A stretch of DNA of 64,000 nucleotides from Streptomyces endocoffeicus. Lineage in GTDB: Bacteria > Actinomycetota > Actinomycetes > Streptomycetales > Streptomycetaceae. Position numbers and translations under genes: made by a program. Positions 9,204 through 17,311 of this stretch are shown in pieces (position 1 is the stretch's first letter; each line of letters starts with the position of its first letter). The stretch lies in assembly GCF_016741935.1 (NCBI RefSeq), contig NZ_JAERRG010000003.1, positions 310,001 through 374,000 of the forward strand, given 5' to 3'. The notes under the pieces were generated by a model. That model saw only the letters and a program-made list of their open reading frames with translations, did no database searches and was not told where the DNA came from.

Positions 9204-10076
9204 TCACGGAACCTCTCCGCGCTGGCCGACCCGGAGGACGCTCAGATAGCGGCGTGACGCCCGGTCACCCATCCGGGTGAGGATGCGCTCGGCGATGGCG
9301 TCGAGCAGGGGCTCGCGGACGTCGCGGTCGAGTCTCCGGTAGAGCGACGTCGAGCGGAGGTGATCGGCGAAGCCCGCCCCGTTGAACCACTGAACGGCCG
9401 GGTACCAGCGCACGATCGGCGGGCCGAACAGGCCGCCGGGGTCGTCGACCGGCCCCCAGCCCTCGTCGGCGCCGCGTACGTCGTCCTCGAGCGGCGGATG
9501 GCCCCAGTCAGGGTTCCCGGGGCAGAACCGCTCGTGGAGATCGGCGGTCTCGGCGTACACCTCCGGCTCTCCCGGCCTGCGGACGACGACGTTGCCGAGC
9601 AGCGCCAGCCGGCCTCCGGGGCGGAGCACGTCGTGCGCTCGCCGCCGGCCGATCGACGGGTCGACCCAGTGCCAGGAGGACGCGACCACGAGGGCGTCGA
9701 AGCGCGCGCCGCGGTCGTCCCACTCCTCGAATGTCGATGTCTCGACGTCGACATTGGGGAAGGTGGCGAGCCGCCGGCGCGCGAGTGCGGCCATTTCCCG
9801 GCCCGGCTCGACGGCGGTCACCGAACATCCGAGCGCTGCCAGCGAGCGCGTCGCCTGACCGGTACCGCAGCCCACCTCCAGCACCGACGACCGCTCGTCC
9901 ATGCCGGTGATGGCGACAAGGTCCGCGAACAGTTCGTCGGGGTACCCCGGCCGGACCCGGTCGTAGACCTCGGCCACCTCGTTGAACACCCGACCGAGGT
10001 CACGTCGGTTCGCACGCTTCTCCGGATCACCAGTCACGGGCGCACAAGCTATGGGGCTCATCCACGGAGCCGCCAC
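9204..10076 (-). CDS. Class I SAM-dependent methyltransferase
   Basis: Up to 290 residues. The SAM motif VLEVGCGTGQATRSLA (about 66-81) is followed by VTAVEPG (motif II), and a later DALVVASSWHWVDP / RPGGRLALLG pair completes the fold. The sequence resembles the broad UbiE-like 'methyltransferase type 11' group; the acceptor is unknown. The start is uncertain: a GTG at 10076, an ATG at 10061 and a further GTG all lack a good ribosome site. The first conserved residues (RRDLGRVFNEVAEVYDRVRPGYP) begin after all of them. It is a single-gene unit. Confidence 0.8.
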   Translation of the reverse strand: MAAPWMSPIACAPVTGDPEKRANRRDLGRVFNEVAEVYDRVRPGYPDELFADLVAITGMDERSSVLEVGCGTGQATRSLAALGCSVTAVEPGREMAALARRRLATFPNVDVETSTFEEWDDRGARFDALVVASSWHWVDPSIGRRRAHDVLRPGGRLALLGNVVVRRPGEPEVYAETADLHERFCPGNPDWGHPPLEDDVRGADEGWGPVDDPGGLFGPPIVRWYPAVQWFNGAGFADHLRSTSLYRRLDRDVREPLLDAIAERILTRMGDRASRRYLSVLRVGQRGEVP

Positions 10077-10088
10077 TGGTTAAACCGG

Positions 10089-10122
10089 CGGTGCCCGCCG
10101 GCCGGATGGCCGACGGGCACCG
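10089..10122 (-). terminator. Hairpin terminator after the GH64 gene
   Basis: CGGTGCCCG (10089-10097) pairs perfectly with CGGGCACCG (10114-10122), and GGCC pairs lie inside the loop. It sits 24 bases past the stop of the GH64 gene on the minus strand. Confidence 0.65.
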
Positions 10123-10145
10123 GGCGGGTGGGACGGGTCAGCGGG

Positions 10146-11144
10146 TCACCAGCCGACGGCTACCTCGAGCCACTGCGGGTCGTTGTGCGAGACGAAGGAG
10201 GACTGGCCCGCGAAGTCGTCGTACGGGAAGCCGTAGGCGAGCTTGTCGATGGCGTGGTCGTGCCAGAACTTGGCGTAGTAGTTCGCCGGTGCGTCCTTGT
10301 AGTACTGGCCCGGATCCGACCACTGGTCCTCGGGCAGCTGCGCCACATGCCGGTTCAGCGCCGAGCACTTCCCCGCCTCGTTGGCCAGCACCCCGGCGCA
10401 GCCGAAGATGTCGGACGTGGGCGCGTCGATACCGACCGTCTTGGCGTAACCGCTCATGTAGTCCGCGTACTTGCCGCCCTCCCGGAAGTCGGGCACGCTG
10501 CCCGGCGCGAGGATCCGGTACGGCTTCTCGACCTCGCTCAGCGATGCGAACTCGGCCGGCATGGCGTCGGCGAACTTCTTCCAGGTGGCGTCCCGGTCCT
10601 CCTGGAACGTCTCGTAGTCCTCGCCGACCTGTGCGTCGAAGCCGTCGTGGGCGTGCAGCCGCATCGCCAGCTTCAGCGCGAACGCGTCCACGCGGGTGGT
10701 GTTGCCGTTGAAGACGTCGTCCCCGACGGTGAACTCGATGAAGTCGGAGTACTTGCTGTCGGGCGAGCCGAGGTGGAAGTACATCCGGCCCGCGGAGTTC
10801 GCCGGCATGTCGAGCGTGGGCTGCTCGGCGATCGAGTGTGTTTCGTTGTTGAACGTCCAGAAGACCTGGTCGTCCGGGTACTTTCCGTTCGTCCGGTTGA
10901 GGATCTTGACGGTGAGGACGTTCTTCGCGGGCGGGATGGTGCTCGTGTCGCCCCAGAAGTCGTCCGGCGGCTGGCCCTCGGCGCGGGCGCTGTGGCGGCC
11001 GTTGTGGCTGTTGCCGGCGTCGCTGTCGGCGGCGGCCGACGGCATGGCGCCGAGGGAGCAGAACGTGGCGAGTGCCAGCGTGGCCGCGGCGGCGAGGCGG
11101 GCGTGGCCTCGGCGCCGGAGCGGCCGCAGTGCGGTGGGGGGCAT
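10146..11144 (-). CDS. Secreted GH64-like endo-beta-1,3-glucanase (thaumatin-like fold)
   Basis: 332 residues with an N-terminal signal peptide: RRR near residue 10, a hydrophobic stretch about 16-32, and AAA-type cleavage near 39. The mature part has the GH64 pattern: ILNRTNGKYPDDQVFWTF, DMPANSAGRMYFHLG, and the diagnostic VFNGNTTRVDAFALKLAMRLH. GH64 enzymes release pentaose from beta-1,3-glucan. AGGAGAGA precedes the ATG by 3 bases. A perfect 14-bp LacI-type palindrome lies about 29 bases upstream of the start. The gene is monocistronic, bounded by a hairpin, and fits the fungal-wall set at 15970-26880. Confidence 0.78.
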   Translation of the reverse strand: MPPTALRPLRRRGHARLAAAATLALATFCSLGAMPSAAADSDAGNSHNGRHSARAEGQPPDDFWGDTSTIPPAKNVLTVKILNRTNGKYPDDQVFWTFNNETHSIAEQPTLDMPANSAGRMYFHLGSPDSKYSDFIEFTVGDDVFNGNTTRVDAFALKLAMRLHAHDGFDAQVGEDYETFQEDRDATWKKFADAMPAEFASLSEVEKPYRILAPGSVPDFREGGKYADYMSGYAKTVGIDAPTSDIFGCAGVLANEAGKCSALNRHVAQLPEDQWSDPGQYYKDAPANYYAKFWHDHAIDKLAYGFPYDDFAGQSSFVSHNDPQWLEVAVGW

Positions 11145-11172
11145 GGTTCTCTCCTGGTGTGGGGGGCCATGG

Positions 11173-11186
11173 TGAGAGCGCTCTCA
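11173..11186. promoter_or_regulatory. CebR-like LacI-family operator upstream of the GH64 gene
   Basis: TGAGAGCGCTCTCA is a perfect 14-bp palindrome 29 bases upstream of the GH64 start. It differs from the known Streptomyces CebR box, TGGGAGCGCTCCCA, at one symmetric pair of positions. No LacI-type regulator is encoded in this window, so a regulator elsewhere in the genome would have to act on it. Confidence 0.7.
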
Positions 11187-11275
11187 CGAAGAGTTGTCGG
11201 GTTTCATGTCCTTGTCAAGGAGTTGGTCTTCAAGAAGTGAAGTGGCTCTTGATCGCGGATGGGGGCGGCGGGCGG

Positions 11276-12193
11276 TCAGCCGGCCAGGTGCGTGCCGAAG
11301 AACTCGGTGAGCTTGTCCACGGCGGGGGTGACGTATGCGTCCCTGTCGTACAGGTCGATATGGGTGGCGCCGTCGATGATGACCAGTTCCTTGGGCTCGG
11401 CCGCCTTCTCGATCGCCTCCCGGCTGAAGTAGGCGGTCTCCGCCTCCGAACCGGCGATCATCAGCAGGGGGCGGGGCGAGATGAGCCGGATCAACGCGTA
11501 CGAGTCGTACTGGGCGATCAGGTCGATACCGCGCAGCACCCATCCCTGGTTCGCGCGGGGGTGGTAGCCGCGCGGGGTGCGGTAGAACTCGTAGGTCTCC
11601 CGGAACTGCCGGGTGGCGGTCTCCAGCAGTTCCTCGGCGTTGCCGGGAATCCACGCCTCCAGCCGCGGGGCCGCGCCGCGCGCCTCCGCGGTGCGCAGCG
11701 CGCCGGCCTGGTCGAGCATGGCCTGGAGGACCGCCGGGTCCTGGGTGCGGCCCAGTCCCTCGCGGAACACCGACCCGAGGTCCGCGGCGCTGACCGTGGC
11801 GACGCCCTTGATGCGGTGGTCGGTCTGCGCGGCGTAGGGAACGTAACCGCCGGACGCGCAGATGCCCAGCGCCCCGATACGGTCCGGGGCGATGTCGTCA
11901 CGAGTGGTCAGATAGGTCACGGCGGACTTGATGTCCTCGGCCCGCTGGAAGGGGTTCTCCAGACCTCGCGGCTCGCCCTCGCTCTCGCCCTGGTGGGCGG
12001 CGTCGAAGACGAGCGCGGCGAACCCGGCGCCGGCCAGCCGCTCGGCGTAGATGCTCGGACTCTGCTCCTTCACACCGCCTCCCGGGTGGGAGATGACAAC
12101 GGCCGGCAACCGGCCGCCGGTGTGGTCGTCGGGGGTGAAGAGGATCCCGGCGATGGCGAGATGGCTGCTGGGGAAGGTGACGTTGGTCTTCAC
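11276..12193 (-). CDS. Alpha/beta hydrolase (dienelactone hydrolase / YcjY-like)
   Basis: 305 residues. An oxyanion region VVISHPGGGVKEQSP (about 32-46) is followed by a nucleophile elbow LGICASGGYVPYA (about 110). This could place Cys (GICAS), as in dienelactone hydrolase, or Ser (CASGG) as nucleophile. An acid lies near IAGSEAET and the His in DGATHIDLYD. There is no signal peptide. The GTG start at 12193 has GGAG about 10 bases upstream; a longer in-frame extension has none of the family pattern. It faces an XRE regulator of the kind that often controls a neighbouring hydrolase or oxidoreductase. Substrate unknown. Confidence 0.78.
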   Translation of the reverse strand: MKTNVTFPSSHLAIAGILFTPDDHTGGRLPAVVISHPGGGVKEQSPSIYAERLAGAGFAALVFDAAHQGESEGEPRGLENPFQRAEDIKSAVTYLTTRDDIAPDRIGALGICASGGYVPYAAQTDHRIKGVATVSAADLGSVFREGLGRTQDPAVLQAMLDQAGALRTAEARGAAPRLEAWIPGNAEELLETATRQFRETYEFYRTPRGYHPRANQGWVLRGIDLIAQYDSYALIRLISPRPLLMIAGSEAETAYFSREAIEKAAEPKELVIIDGATHIDLYDRDAYVTPAVDKLTEFFGTHLAG

Positions 12194-12369
12194 GGTTCCG
12201 TGGCTCCTGGGTGCGGGTGAGTGGGGCGGGCCGTCCGCCGGTCCACACCACCGGACACTCGCACGCGGTACGCGGGCGGGTAAGGGGCGGCTTGTGTCCC
12301 CGGACAACGCTGTCCTGGGACAGGCCAGGCCCCCTGTCACGGGCCTCGTTGTTTGTCAGACTTGGGGCT

Positions 12370-13239
12370 ATGAGCAGCGGCGACGCGCACCACAGCGAAC
12401 TGGGCGCCTTCCTCAAGGCGCGGCGCAGGGAGCTGAGCCCGGCCCAGGTCGGGCTGCCCGATTCGGCGGGCAGGCGCCGGGTCAAGGGGTTGCGCCGGGA
12501 GGAAGTGGCCTTGCTGGCGTCGATCAGCCCCGACTACTACACGCGCCTGGAGCAGGGCCGCCGCCAGGCTTCCGAACCGGTGCTGGACACCCTCGCGCGC
12601 GTTCTCCGGCTCGACGACGGCGAGCGTGCCTACCTGTTCGAACTGTCCGGCCGGGATGCCGCCCGGCCCCGGCGGCGCACCACGCAGAAGGTCCACCCAC
12701 AGCTGCGGCGGCTGCTGGACGACCTCGCCACCACACCGGCCGTCGTCCTGGGCCGGCGCACGGACATCCTCGCCTGGAACCCCATGGCCGCCGCCCTGTT
12801 CACCGACTTCGCGCGCATCCCGGTGGAGAAGCGCAACTTCGTACGGCTGGTCTTCCGCGAACCGGCCATCAGGGCGCTGTACCCGGACTGGGACTGGGTG
12901 GCGCAGACCAGCCTGGCGCAGCTGCGCATGGAGGCCGCCCGGGACCCGAACGATCCACGGCTGGCCAAACTGGTGGGCGAGCTGTCACTTCAGGACCCCG
13001 ACTTCCGGCGGTGGTGGGGCGCCCATCGCGTCGCCGTCCAGGGCACGGGCACGAAAGTCCTGCACCATCCGGTCGTCGGCGAGCTCACCCTCGACTGGTC
13101 CTTCCTCACCTGCGCCGACGACCCCGACCAGCAGCTGATCACGCTGACCGCCGAGCCCGGCACACCCAGCCACGAGCGGCTGCGCATCCTCGCCTCATGG
13201 GCCGCGCAATCCACCGGCCACTCCGTGGCGGACGGCTGA
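12370..13239 (+). CDS. XRE-family regulator with MmyB-like ligand domain
   Basis: 289 residues. An N-terminal helix-turn-helix (about 10-75) contains the actinobacterial signature RRRVKGLRREEVALLASISPDYYTRLEQG in overlapping pieces. The C-terminal MmyB-like domain (about 105-280) includes ILAWNPMAAALF, NFVRLVF and WWGAHRV. Such domains bind small lipophilic ligands. It faces the alpha/beta hydrolase across 176 bp and probably controls it. The ATG is preceded only by GGGG two bases away, so initiation may be weak or from a short leader. Confidence 0.85.
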   Translation: MSSGDAHHSELGAFLKARRRELSPAQVGLPDSAGRRRVKGLRREEVALLASISPDYYTRLEQGRRQASEPVLDTLARVLRLDDGERAYLFELSGRDAARPRRRTTQKVHPQLRRLLDDLATTPAVVLGRRTDILAWNPMAAALFTDFARIPVEKRNFVRLVFREPAIRALYPDWDWVAQTSLAQLRMEAARDPNDPRLAKLVGELSLQDPDFRRWWGAHRVAVQGTGTKVLHHPVVGELTLDWSFLTCADDPDQQLITLTAEPGTPSHERLRILASWAAQSTGHSVADG

Positions 13240-13249
13240 CGCGGGCCGT

Positions 13250-13825
13250 TCAGCCGCGGCCCGTCGCGCCGTAGCGCAGCCCGTCGTAGAAGATCGCGGT
13301 GATGCGTACCGCATCGTCCTCCCATCCCTTGGCGCGCATTCCGCAGATGCCGCCGAGCGCGCGCAGAAGGACGCGTCCGCTGATGCCGGGGCGGATGGCA
13401 CCGGCGGCAACCCCCGCGGCGAGCAGCTCATCAAGGGCATGAGCCATCTCGGCGCGCGTGTCGTCGAAGATCGGGGAGTCCGTGGCCATGATGCTCTCCA
13501 GCGCCTCGGCCATGCCCTTGCCCACGGCCGAGTGCTCCACGAGCAGCAGCAGGAAACGGCGCAGAGCCTCGTCCGGGGCGTGATCCGCGAGCAGCCGGGC
13601 GGGGGCCGCGCAGAGTTCGGCGACCTCCTGTCGGTACACCTCGGCGACGAGCGCTTCGCGCGTCTCGAAGTGGCGGTAGAGCGTACCGACCGCCACTCCG
13701 GCTCGCCGGGCGATCTCCTCCACATGGGCGTCGGCGTCGCCGGTCAGGAAGGCCTCGCGCGCCGCGGTCAGGAGCGCTTCGCGGTTACGGCGGGCATCGG
13801 CGCGCAGCGGGCGTGATGACGGCAA
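13250..13825 (-). CDS. TetR-family repressor
   Basis: 191 residues with an N-terminal TetR helix-turn-helix: ARRNREALLTAAREAF at 10-25, then EEIARRAGVAVGTLYRHF at about 36-53. The start is a rare TTG at 13825, chosen because GGAGG lies 4-5 bases upstream and the TetR domain begins at once. It faces the SDR gene across 94 bp. That gap carries a 20-bp near-perfect inverted repeat, the likely operator for both genes. The C-terminal effector domain gives no clue to the ligand. Confidence 0.87.
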   Translation of the reverse strand: MPSSRPLRADARRNREALLTAAREAFLTGDADAHVEEIARRAGVAVGTLYRHFETREALVAEVYRQEVAELCAAPARLLADHAPDEALRRFLLLLVEHSAVGKGMAEALESIMATDSPIFDDTRAEMAHALDELLAAGVAAGAIRPGISGRVLLRALGGICGMRAKGWEDDAVRITAIFYDGLRYGATGRG

Positions 13826-13835
13826 CAGTCCTCCA

Positions 13836-13903
13836 TAAGGTGAGTCGGACTCCGGTTATGTGTACAGTTTGTCGAGCCGGTTTCCGGAGTCCAGTTCACC
13901 TTA
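13836..13903. promoter_or_regulatory. Inverted-repeat operator pair between tetR and SDR
   Basis: The 20-mers at 13836-13855 and 13884-13903 are inverted copies matching at 17 of 20 positions. Both keep TAAGGTGA and GGACTCCGG (or their complements), and the mismatches are three adjacent bases in the middle. Each arm also contains a GGASTCC core like a TetR half-site pair. The layout suggests one operator per promoter, at the tetR start and next to the SDR ribosome site. Confidence 0.72.
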
Positions 13904-13919
13904 CTGAAGGAGTACGCGC

Positions 13920-14693
13920 ATGACGATCGTGGATGAGGGGCTCAGCGGCCTGCGGGTGCTGGTCACCGGTGGCAGCCGTGGACTGGGAGAGGCGACGGCC
14001 CGTCGCTTCGCCGCGGCCGGCGCGACCGTACTGACGGCCTCGCGCACCGCGCCCCCGGAAGACCTCCCGGCCACCTTCTTCCCCGTGGACCTGCGGTCCG
14101 AGGAGGGGGTGGCGGACCTCGGCCGACGGGTGCTGGACAGCGTCGGAGGCATCGACGTCCTGGTCAACAACGCGGGAGCCGCGACCGCCCCGATGCCGAC
14201 CCTGAAGCGGTCCGACGCGTCCTGGCTCGCCGACCTGGAGATGAACCTGCTCAGCGCCGTGCGGATCGACCGGGCCCTGGTGCCCGGGATGGTCGAGCGC
14301 GGCTCCGGCGTCGTGGTGCACGTCTCCTCGATCGCCAGCCGGCTCCCCCAGCGTGCCGAGGCGTCGTACGCCGCGGCGAAGGCGGCGCTCAACGCGTACA
14401 GCCGCGAACTGGCGACGGAGGTGGGGGAGCACGGCGTCCGCGTGGTGTGCGTGCTGCCCGGCTTCGTCGCCACGGAGGGAGCGGTCGGCCATCTCCAGCG
14501 GCTGGCCGACGGCCAAGGGGTCTCCTTCGACGAGGTGAAGCAGCAGATCGTGGACCACCTGAAGGTGCCGATGGGGCGTCCCGGTGAACCCGAGGACGTC
14601 GCGGAGATGATCGCGTTCCTCGCCTCCGACCGCGGCAAGTGGCTCACCGGGGCCGAGTTCCGGGTCGACGGCGGCATCATCCCGGTGGTCTGA
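13920..14693 (+). CDS. Short-chain dehydrogenase/reductase
   Basis: A 257-residue classical SDR. The cofactor motif is TGGSRGLG (about 16-23), NNAG lies in VLVNNAGAA, and the Ser-Tyr-Lys catalytic set reads HVSSIASRL then ASYAAAKAAL. It ends with the usual LTGAEFRVDGGIIP. The substrate is a small alcohol or ketone, identity unknown. AAGGAG stands 7 bases before the ATG. It is divergently paired with the TetR gene and probably repressed by it. Confidence 0.87.
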   Translation: MTIVDEGLSGLRVLVTGGSRGLGEATARRFAAAGATVLTASRTAPPEDLPATFFPVDLRSEEGVADLGRRVLDSVGGIDVLVNNAGAATAPMPTLKRSDASWLADLEMNLLSAVRIDRALVPGMVERGSGVVVHVSSIASRLPQRAEASYAAAKAALNAYSRELATEVGEHGVRVVCVLPGFVATEGAVGHLQRLADGQGVSFDEVKQQIVDHLKVPMGRPGEPEDVAEMIAFLASDRGKWLTGAEFRVDGGIIPVV

Positions 14694-14761
14694 GCCGCGA
14701 CCCCACCCACACGGAACGAGGCCGGACTGCCATCAGCCTGGTGAACCGCCGGTGGGTGCGG

Positions 14762-14893
14762 TCAGATCGCGCGTGAAGAGGTCGGCGGCCGCGTGGACAT
14801 CGGGTGGACATCGGTGAGGTCCTCGACGGAGCGGAGGTTGTCGCACAGGGCCTCCAGGACCGAGCCGGGGCGAACGATGCGGCAGCCGCTCAC
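14762..14893 (-). CDS. Small hypothetical ORF coupled to the aldo/keto reductase, frameshifted tail
   Basis: A 43-codon ORF whose GTG overlaps the aldo/keto reductase stop in GTGA, the coupling used throughout this window. The first 30 codons (VSGCRIVRPG onward to EDLTDVH) have almost only G or C at third positions, as real genes here do. Then an exact 11-bp tandem duplication (14793-14803 and 14804-14814) shifts the frame. With one copy removed, the frame would continue as AAADLFTRDLTAPTGGSPG to a stop at 14733-14735. I do not recognise the family. It may be a small protein with a recently altered C terminus, or a decaying gene end. Confidence 0.4.
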   Translation of the reverse strand: MSGCRIVRPGSVLEALCDNLRSVEDLTDVHPMSTRPPTSSRAI

Positions 14894-15876
14894 CGCCCCA
14901 GGATTTGCTCGACATCGGCCATCTGCCCGGCCGTGAGCGGTCCCTTCGCGATCGCGCCCGCGTTCTCCTCGGCCTGGGCGACCGTACGGAAGCCGGGGAT
15001 CGGGATCGTCCGCGGGCTGCGGGCCCAGATCCAGGCGAGGGCGCCCTGCGCGAGGGTGCGGCCGTCGCTGGTGAGGATGGACCGCAGGGCTTCGACCCGC
15101 CGGAGCCAGACCGGGTCCGCGCCCGCGTTCGCGATGAACCCCGGCAGCCAGGCGGGCGGCGCGTTGCGGATGTCCCCGTCGTCCAGGGCGCGCCCGGCGG
15201 TGTGCTTGCCGGCGAGCAGCCCCATGGCGAGGGGGCTGCGGTTGATGCTGGCGAGGTCCGACTCCGCGCACAGCGCGAGGAGTTCGGGTGCGTCCTGGAG
15301 GATGTTCAGACGGTGCTGGACGGCCGCGCAGTGCGGGCCCTCGGCGAAGACGGCGGCCCGGTCGGGGTCATCGGTGCTCCACGCGTACGCGCGGATGAGA
15401 CCCTCCCGTACCAACTCCTCGCAGGCATCGCGGAGTTGGGCGGCCCGCTCGGGGTCGGCGTCGGAGATGTGGAGCTGGTACAGGTCGACGTGGTCCGCGT
15501 TCAGGCGTCGCAGTGAGGCGGTCAGGGCACGGCGTACGTGCTCCGGGGAGTCGTCCTGGCCCTCGCGGATCCGGGTCCGCTCGTCGAAGACATTGCCCCA
15601 TTTCGTGGCGACGACGACATCGTCGCGGTGCTTGCCGAGGGCGCGGCCGAGCACGCGTTCGCTGTGGCCGGTGCCGTACGCGTCGGCGGTGTCGAAGAAG
15701 GTGACGCCGAGGTCGAGTGCGCGCCGGATCGCGCGCACGGACTCGTCATCGTCGACCTTGCCCCAGCCCAGGGGCTGCCCGTCGGTGGACTGCCACTCAC
15801 CGCCGATGGCCCAGCAGCCGAAGCCGAGGGGGCTCACTTCGATGCCACTGCGGCCCAGCGTTCTGTTGTGCGCCAT
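14890..15876 (-). CDS. Aldo/keto reductase
   Basis: A 328-residue AKR barrel. GFGCWAIGGEW is near the N terminus, catalytic Asp and Tyr are in FFDTADAYGTGHSE, Lys in VVATKWG, and His in DLYQLHISDADP. The NADPH-site IPIPGFRT is near the C terminus. It reduces aldehydes or ketones in the cytoplasm and resembles the YajO/general-stress group. Starts at 15885 (MET) and 15876 (MAHN) are both possible; the second has a GGAG, though only 3 bases away. A small ORF overlaps its stop. Confidence 0.86.
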   Translation of the reverse strand: MAHNRTLGRSGIEVSPLGFGCWAIGGEWQSTDGQPLGWGKVDDDESVRAIRRALDLGVTFFDTADAYGTGHSERVLGRALGKHRDDVVVATKWGNVFDERTRIREGQDDSPEHVRRALTASLRRLNADHVDLYQLHISDADPERAAQLRDACEELVREGLIRAYAWSTDDPDRAAVFAEGPHCAAVQHRLNILQDAPELLALCAESDLASINRSPLAMGLLAGKHTAGRALDDGDIRNAPPAWLPGFIANAGADPVWLRRVEALRSILTSDGRTLAQGALAWIWARSPRTIPIPGFRTVAQAEENAGAIAKGPLTAGQMADVEQILGR

Positions 15877-15924
15877 GGTCTCCATGCCGGTGAACGGTAG
15901 GGGTTGAAGCGCACACGAAGGCAA

Positions 15925-15963
15925 GCCCCGGTCATGGGAGCCATCGACGCCCATGACCGGGGC
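15925..15963 (-). terminator. Hairpin terminator after the GH18 chitinase
   Basis: GCCCCGGTCATGGG (15925-15938) pairs perfectly with CCCATGACCGGGGC (15950-15963) around an 11-base loop. It lies directly past the chitinase stop on the minus strand and separates it from the aldo/keto reductase gene. Confidence 0.78.
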
Positions 15964-15969
15964 GATGGC

Positions 15970-17139
15970 TCAACGGCCGTAGTAGGTGTCGAAGTTCTTG
16001 GAGAACTCGCCGCCGTTGAAGCCGTCCCAGTTGATCGACCAGGCCATCAGCCCGCGGAGGGCGGGCCAGCTGCCGTGGGGCTCATAGCCGCCGCAGTCGC
16101 TCTTCTTCGTCAGGCAGTTGAGGGCCTTGGTCACATCACCGGGCGTGGTGTGGCCGTTGCCCGCGTTGGGGCTCGCGGGCAGGCCGATCGCCACCTGGGA
16201 CGGGTCCAGCGCGGGGAAGACGTTGTCGGCGTTGCCCGCGACGGGGAAGCCGCTGAGCAGCATGTCGGTCATCGCGACGTGGAAGTCGGCGTTGCCCATG
16301 GTGTGGAACTGGTTGTCGAGCCCCATGATCGGTCCGGAGTTGTAGTCCTGGACGTGCAGCAGGGTCAGATCGTCCCGCAGCGCGTGGATGACCGGCAGAT
16401 ACGCCCCGGCGCGGGGGTCCTGGCCGCCGGAGGCGCCCGAGCCGTAGAACTGGTAGCCCAGCTGTACGAAGAAGGTCTCCGGAGCCATGGTGAGGACGAA
16501 GTCGGATCCGTACTTCGCCTTGAGCGACTTCACGGCCGCGATGAGATTGACGATCGCGGGGGTCTTCGGGTTCTTGAAGTCGGTGTCGCCGTCGTCCAGC
16601 GACAGTGAGTGGCCCTCGAAGTCGATGTCGAGGCCGTCCAGTCCGTACTTGTCGATGATCGCCCCGACCGACTCGACGAACTTGTCGCGGGCGGCGGTGG
16701 TGGTGAGCTGCACCTGGCCGTTCTGCCCGCCGATGGATATCAGCACCTTCTTGCCCGCGGCCTGCTTGGCCTTGATGGCGGCCTTGAACTCGTCCTCCGA
16801 CTCGACGTTCGGGCATTCGCTCTGGGGGCAGAGGCTGAAGCGGATGTCGCCGGAGGTGGTGGAGGTGGGTTCGCCGAAGGCCAGGTCGATGATGTCCCAG
16901 CTGTCGGGGACATCGGCCATCTTGGTGTATCCGGAGCCGTTGGCGAAGCTCGAGTGCAGATAGCCCACGAGCGCGTGGTCGGGGAGTGCCGCCTTCGTGG
17001 TGGCGGAGGTGGTACCAGCGTCGGAGGTGGTACCCGCGTCGGCGGTCGTCGTCGAGACCGTGGCGAGCAGCCCGGCCGCGGCGACGGAGGCGCACACGCC
17101 GGTCAGGACCCTCTTGCTCAAGGGGATACGGAGGCTCAT
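15970..17139 (-). CDS. Secreted GH18 chitinase
   Basis: 389 residues. A signal peptide (LSKR then a hydrophobic stretch about 11-30) leads into a short Thr/Ser-rich segment. The GH18 barrel follows, with KVLISIGGQNG (about 131-141) and the catalytic DGLDIDFEG, in which Glu175 is the general acid. MAPETFF and a terminal GLMAWSINWDG are also typical. It should cleave chitin outside the cell. The ATG at 17139 has AAGGAG about 9 bases upstream; a longer reading frame upstream carries no domain. Two DasR-like boxes lie 114-150 bases upstream of the start, so induction by N-acetylglucosamine or chitobiose is likely. Confidence 0.9.
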   Translation of the reverse strand: MSLRIPLSKRVLTGVCASVAAAGLLATVSTTTADAGTTSDAGTTSATTKAALPDHALVGYLHSSFANGSGYTKMADVPDSWDIIDLAFGEPTSTTSGDIRFSLCPQSECPNVESEDEFKAAIKAKQAAGKKVLISIGGQNGQVQLTTTAARDKFVESVGAIIDKYGLDGLDIDFEGHSLSLDDGDTDFKNPKTPAIVNLIAAVKSLKAKYGSDFVLTMAPETFFVQLGYQFYGSGASGGQDPRAGAYLPVIHALRDDLTLLHVQDYNSGPIMGLDNQFHTMGNADFHVAMTDMLLSGFPVAGNADNVFPALDPSQVAIGLPASPNAGNGHTTPGDVTKALNCLTKKSDCGGYEPHGSWPALRGLMAWSINWDGFNGGEFSKNFDTYYGR

Positions 17140-17252
17140 GGGGGCCGCTCCTTGGTGTGGGGGGAAGGCGGAGCTGAAGTGTGTGTGGGGGGAGAGGGGG
17201 AAGGGGGAGGGATGGACGGGAGACATGGGGGAGGTTGCGCGCCCACGAGACA

Positions 17253-17288
17253 ACAGGACTAGACCACTAGTGTCAATGGTCCGGACCA
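17253..17288. promoter_or_regulatory. Two DasR-like boxes upstream of the GH18 chitinase
   Basis: The 16-mer at 17253-17268 (ACAGGACTAGACCACT) matches the DasR-responsive element ACTGGTCTAGACCACT at 14 of 16 positions. The 12-mer at 17277-17288, TGGTCCGGACCA, is a perfect palindrome of the type repeated in Streptomyces chitinase promoters. DasR represses chitin and GlcNAc genes until amino-sugar phosphates accumulate. The identification rests on motif similarity only. Confidence 0.65.
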
Positions 17289-17311
17289 AAACGGGCAGCG
17301 GATCTTCACGT

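Noticed and set aside
15904..16608. Plus-strand ORFs opposite the GH18 chitinase
   Set aside because: They mirror the minus-strand gene in composition and have no recognisable motif.
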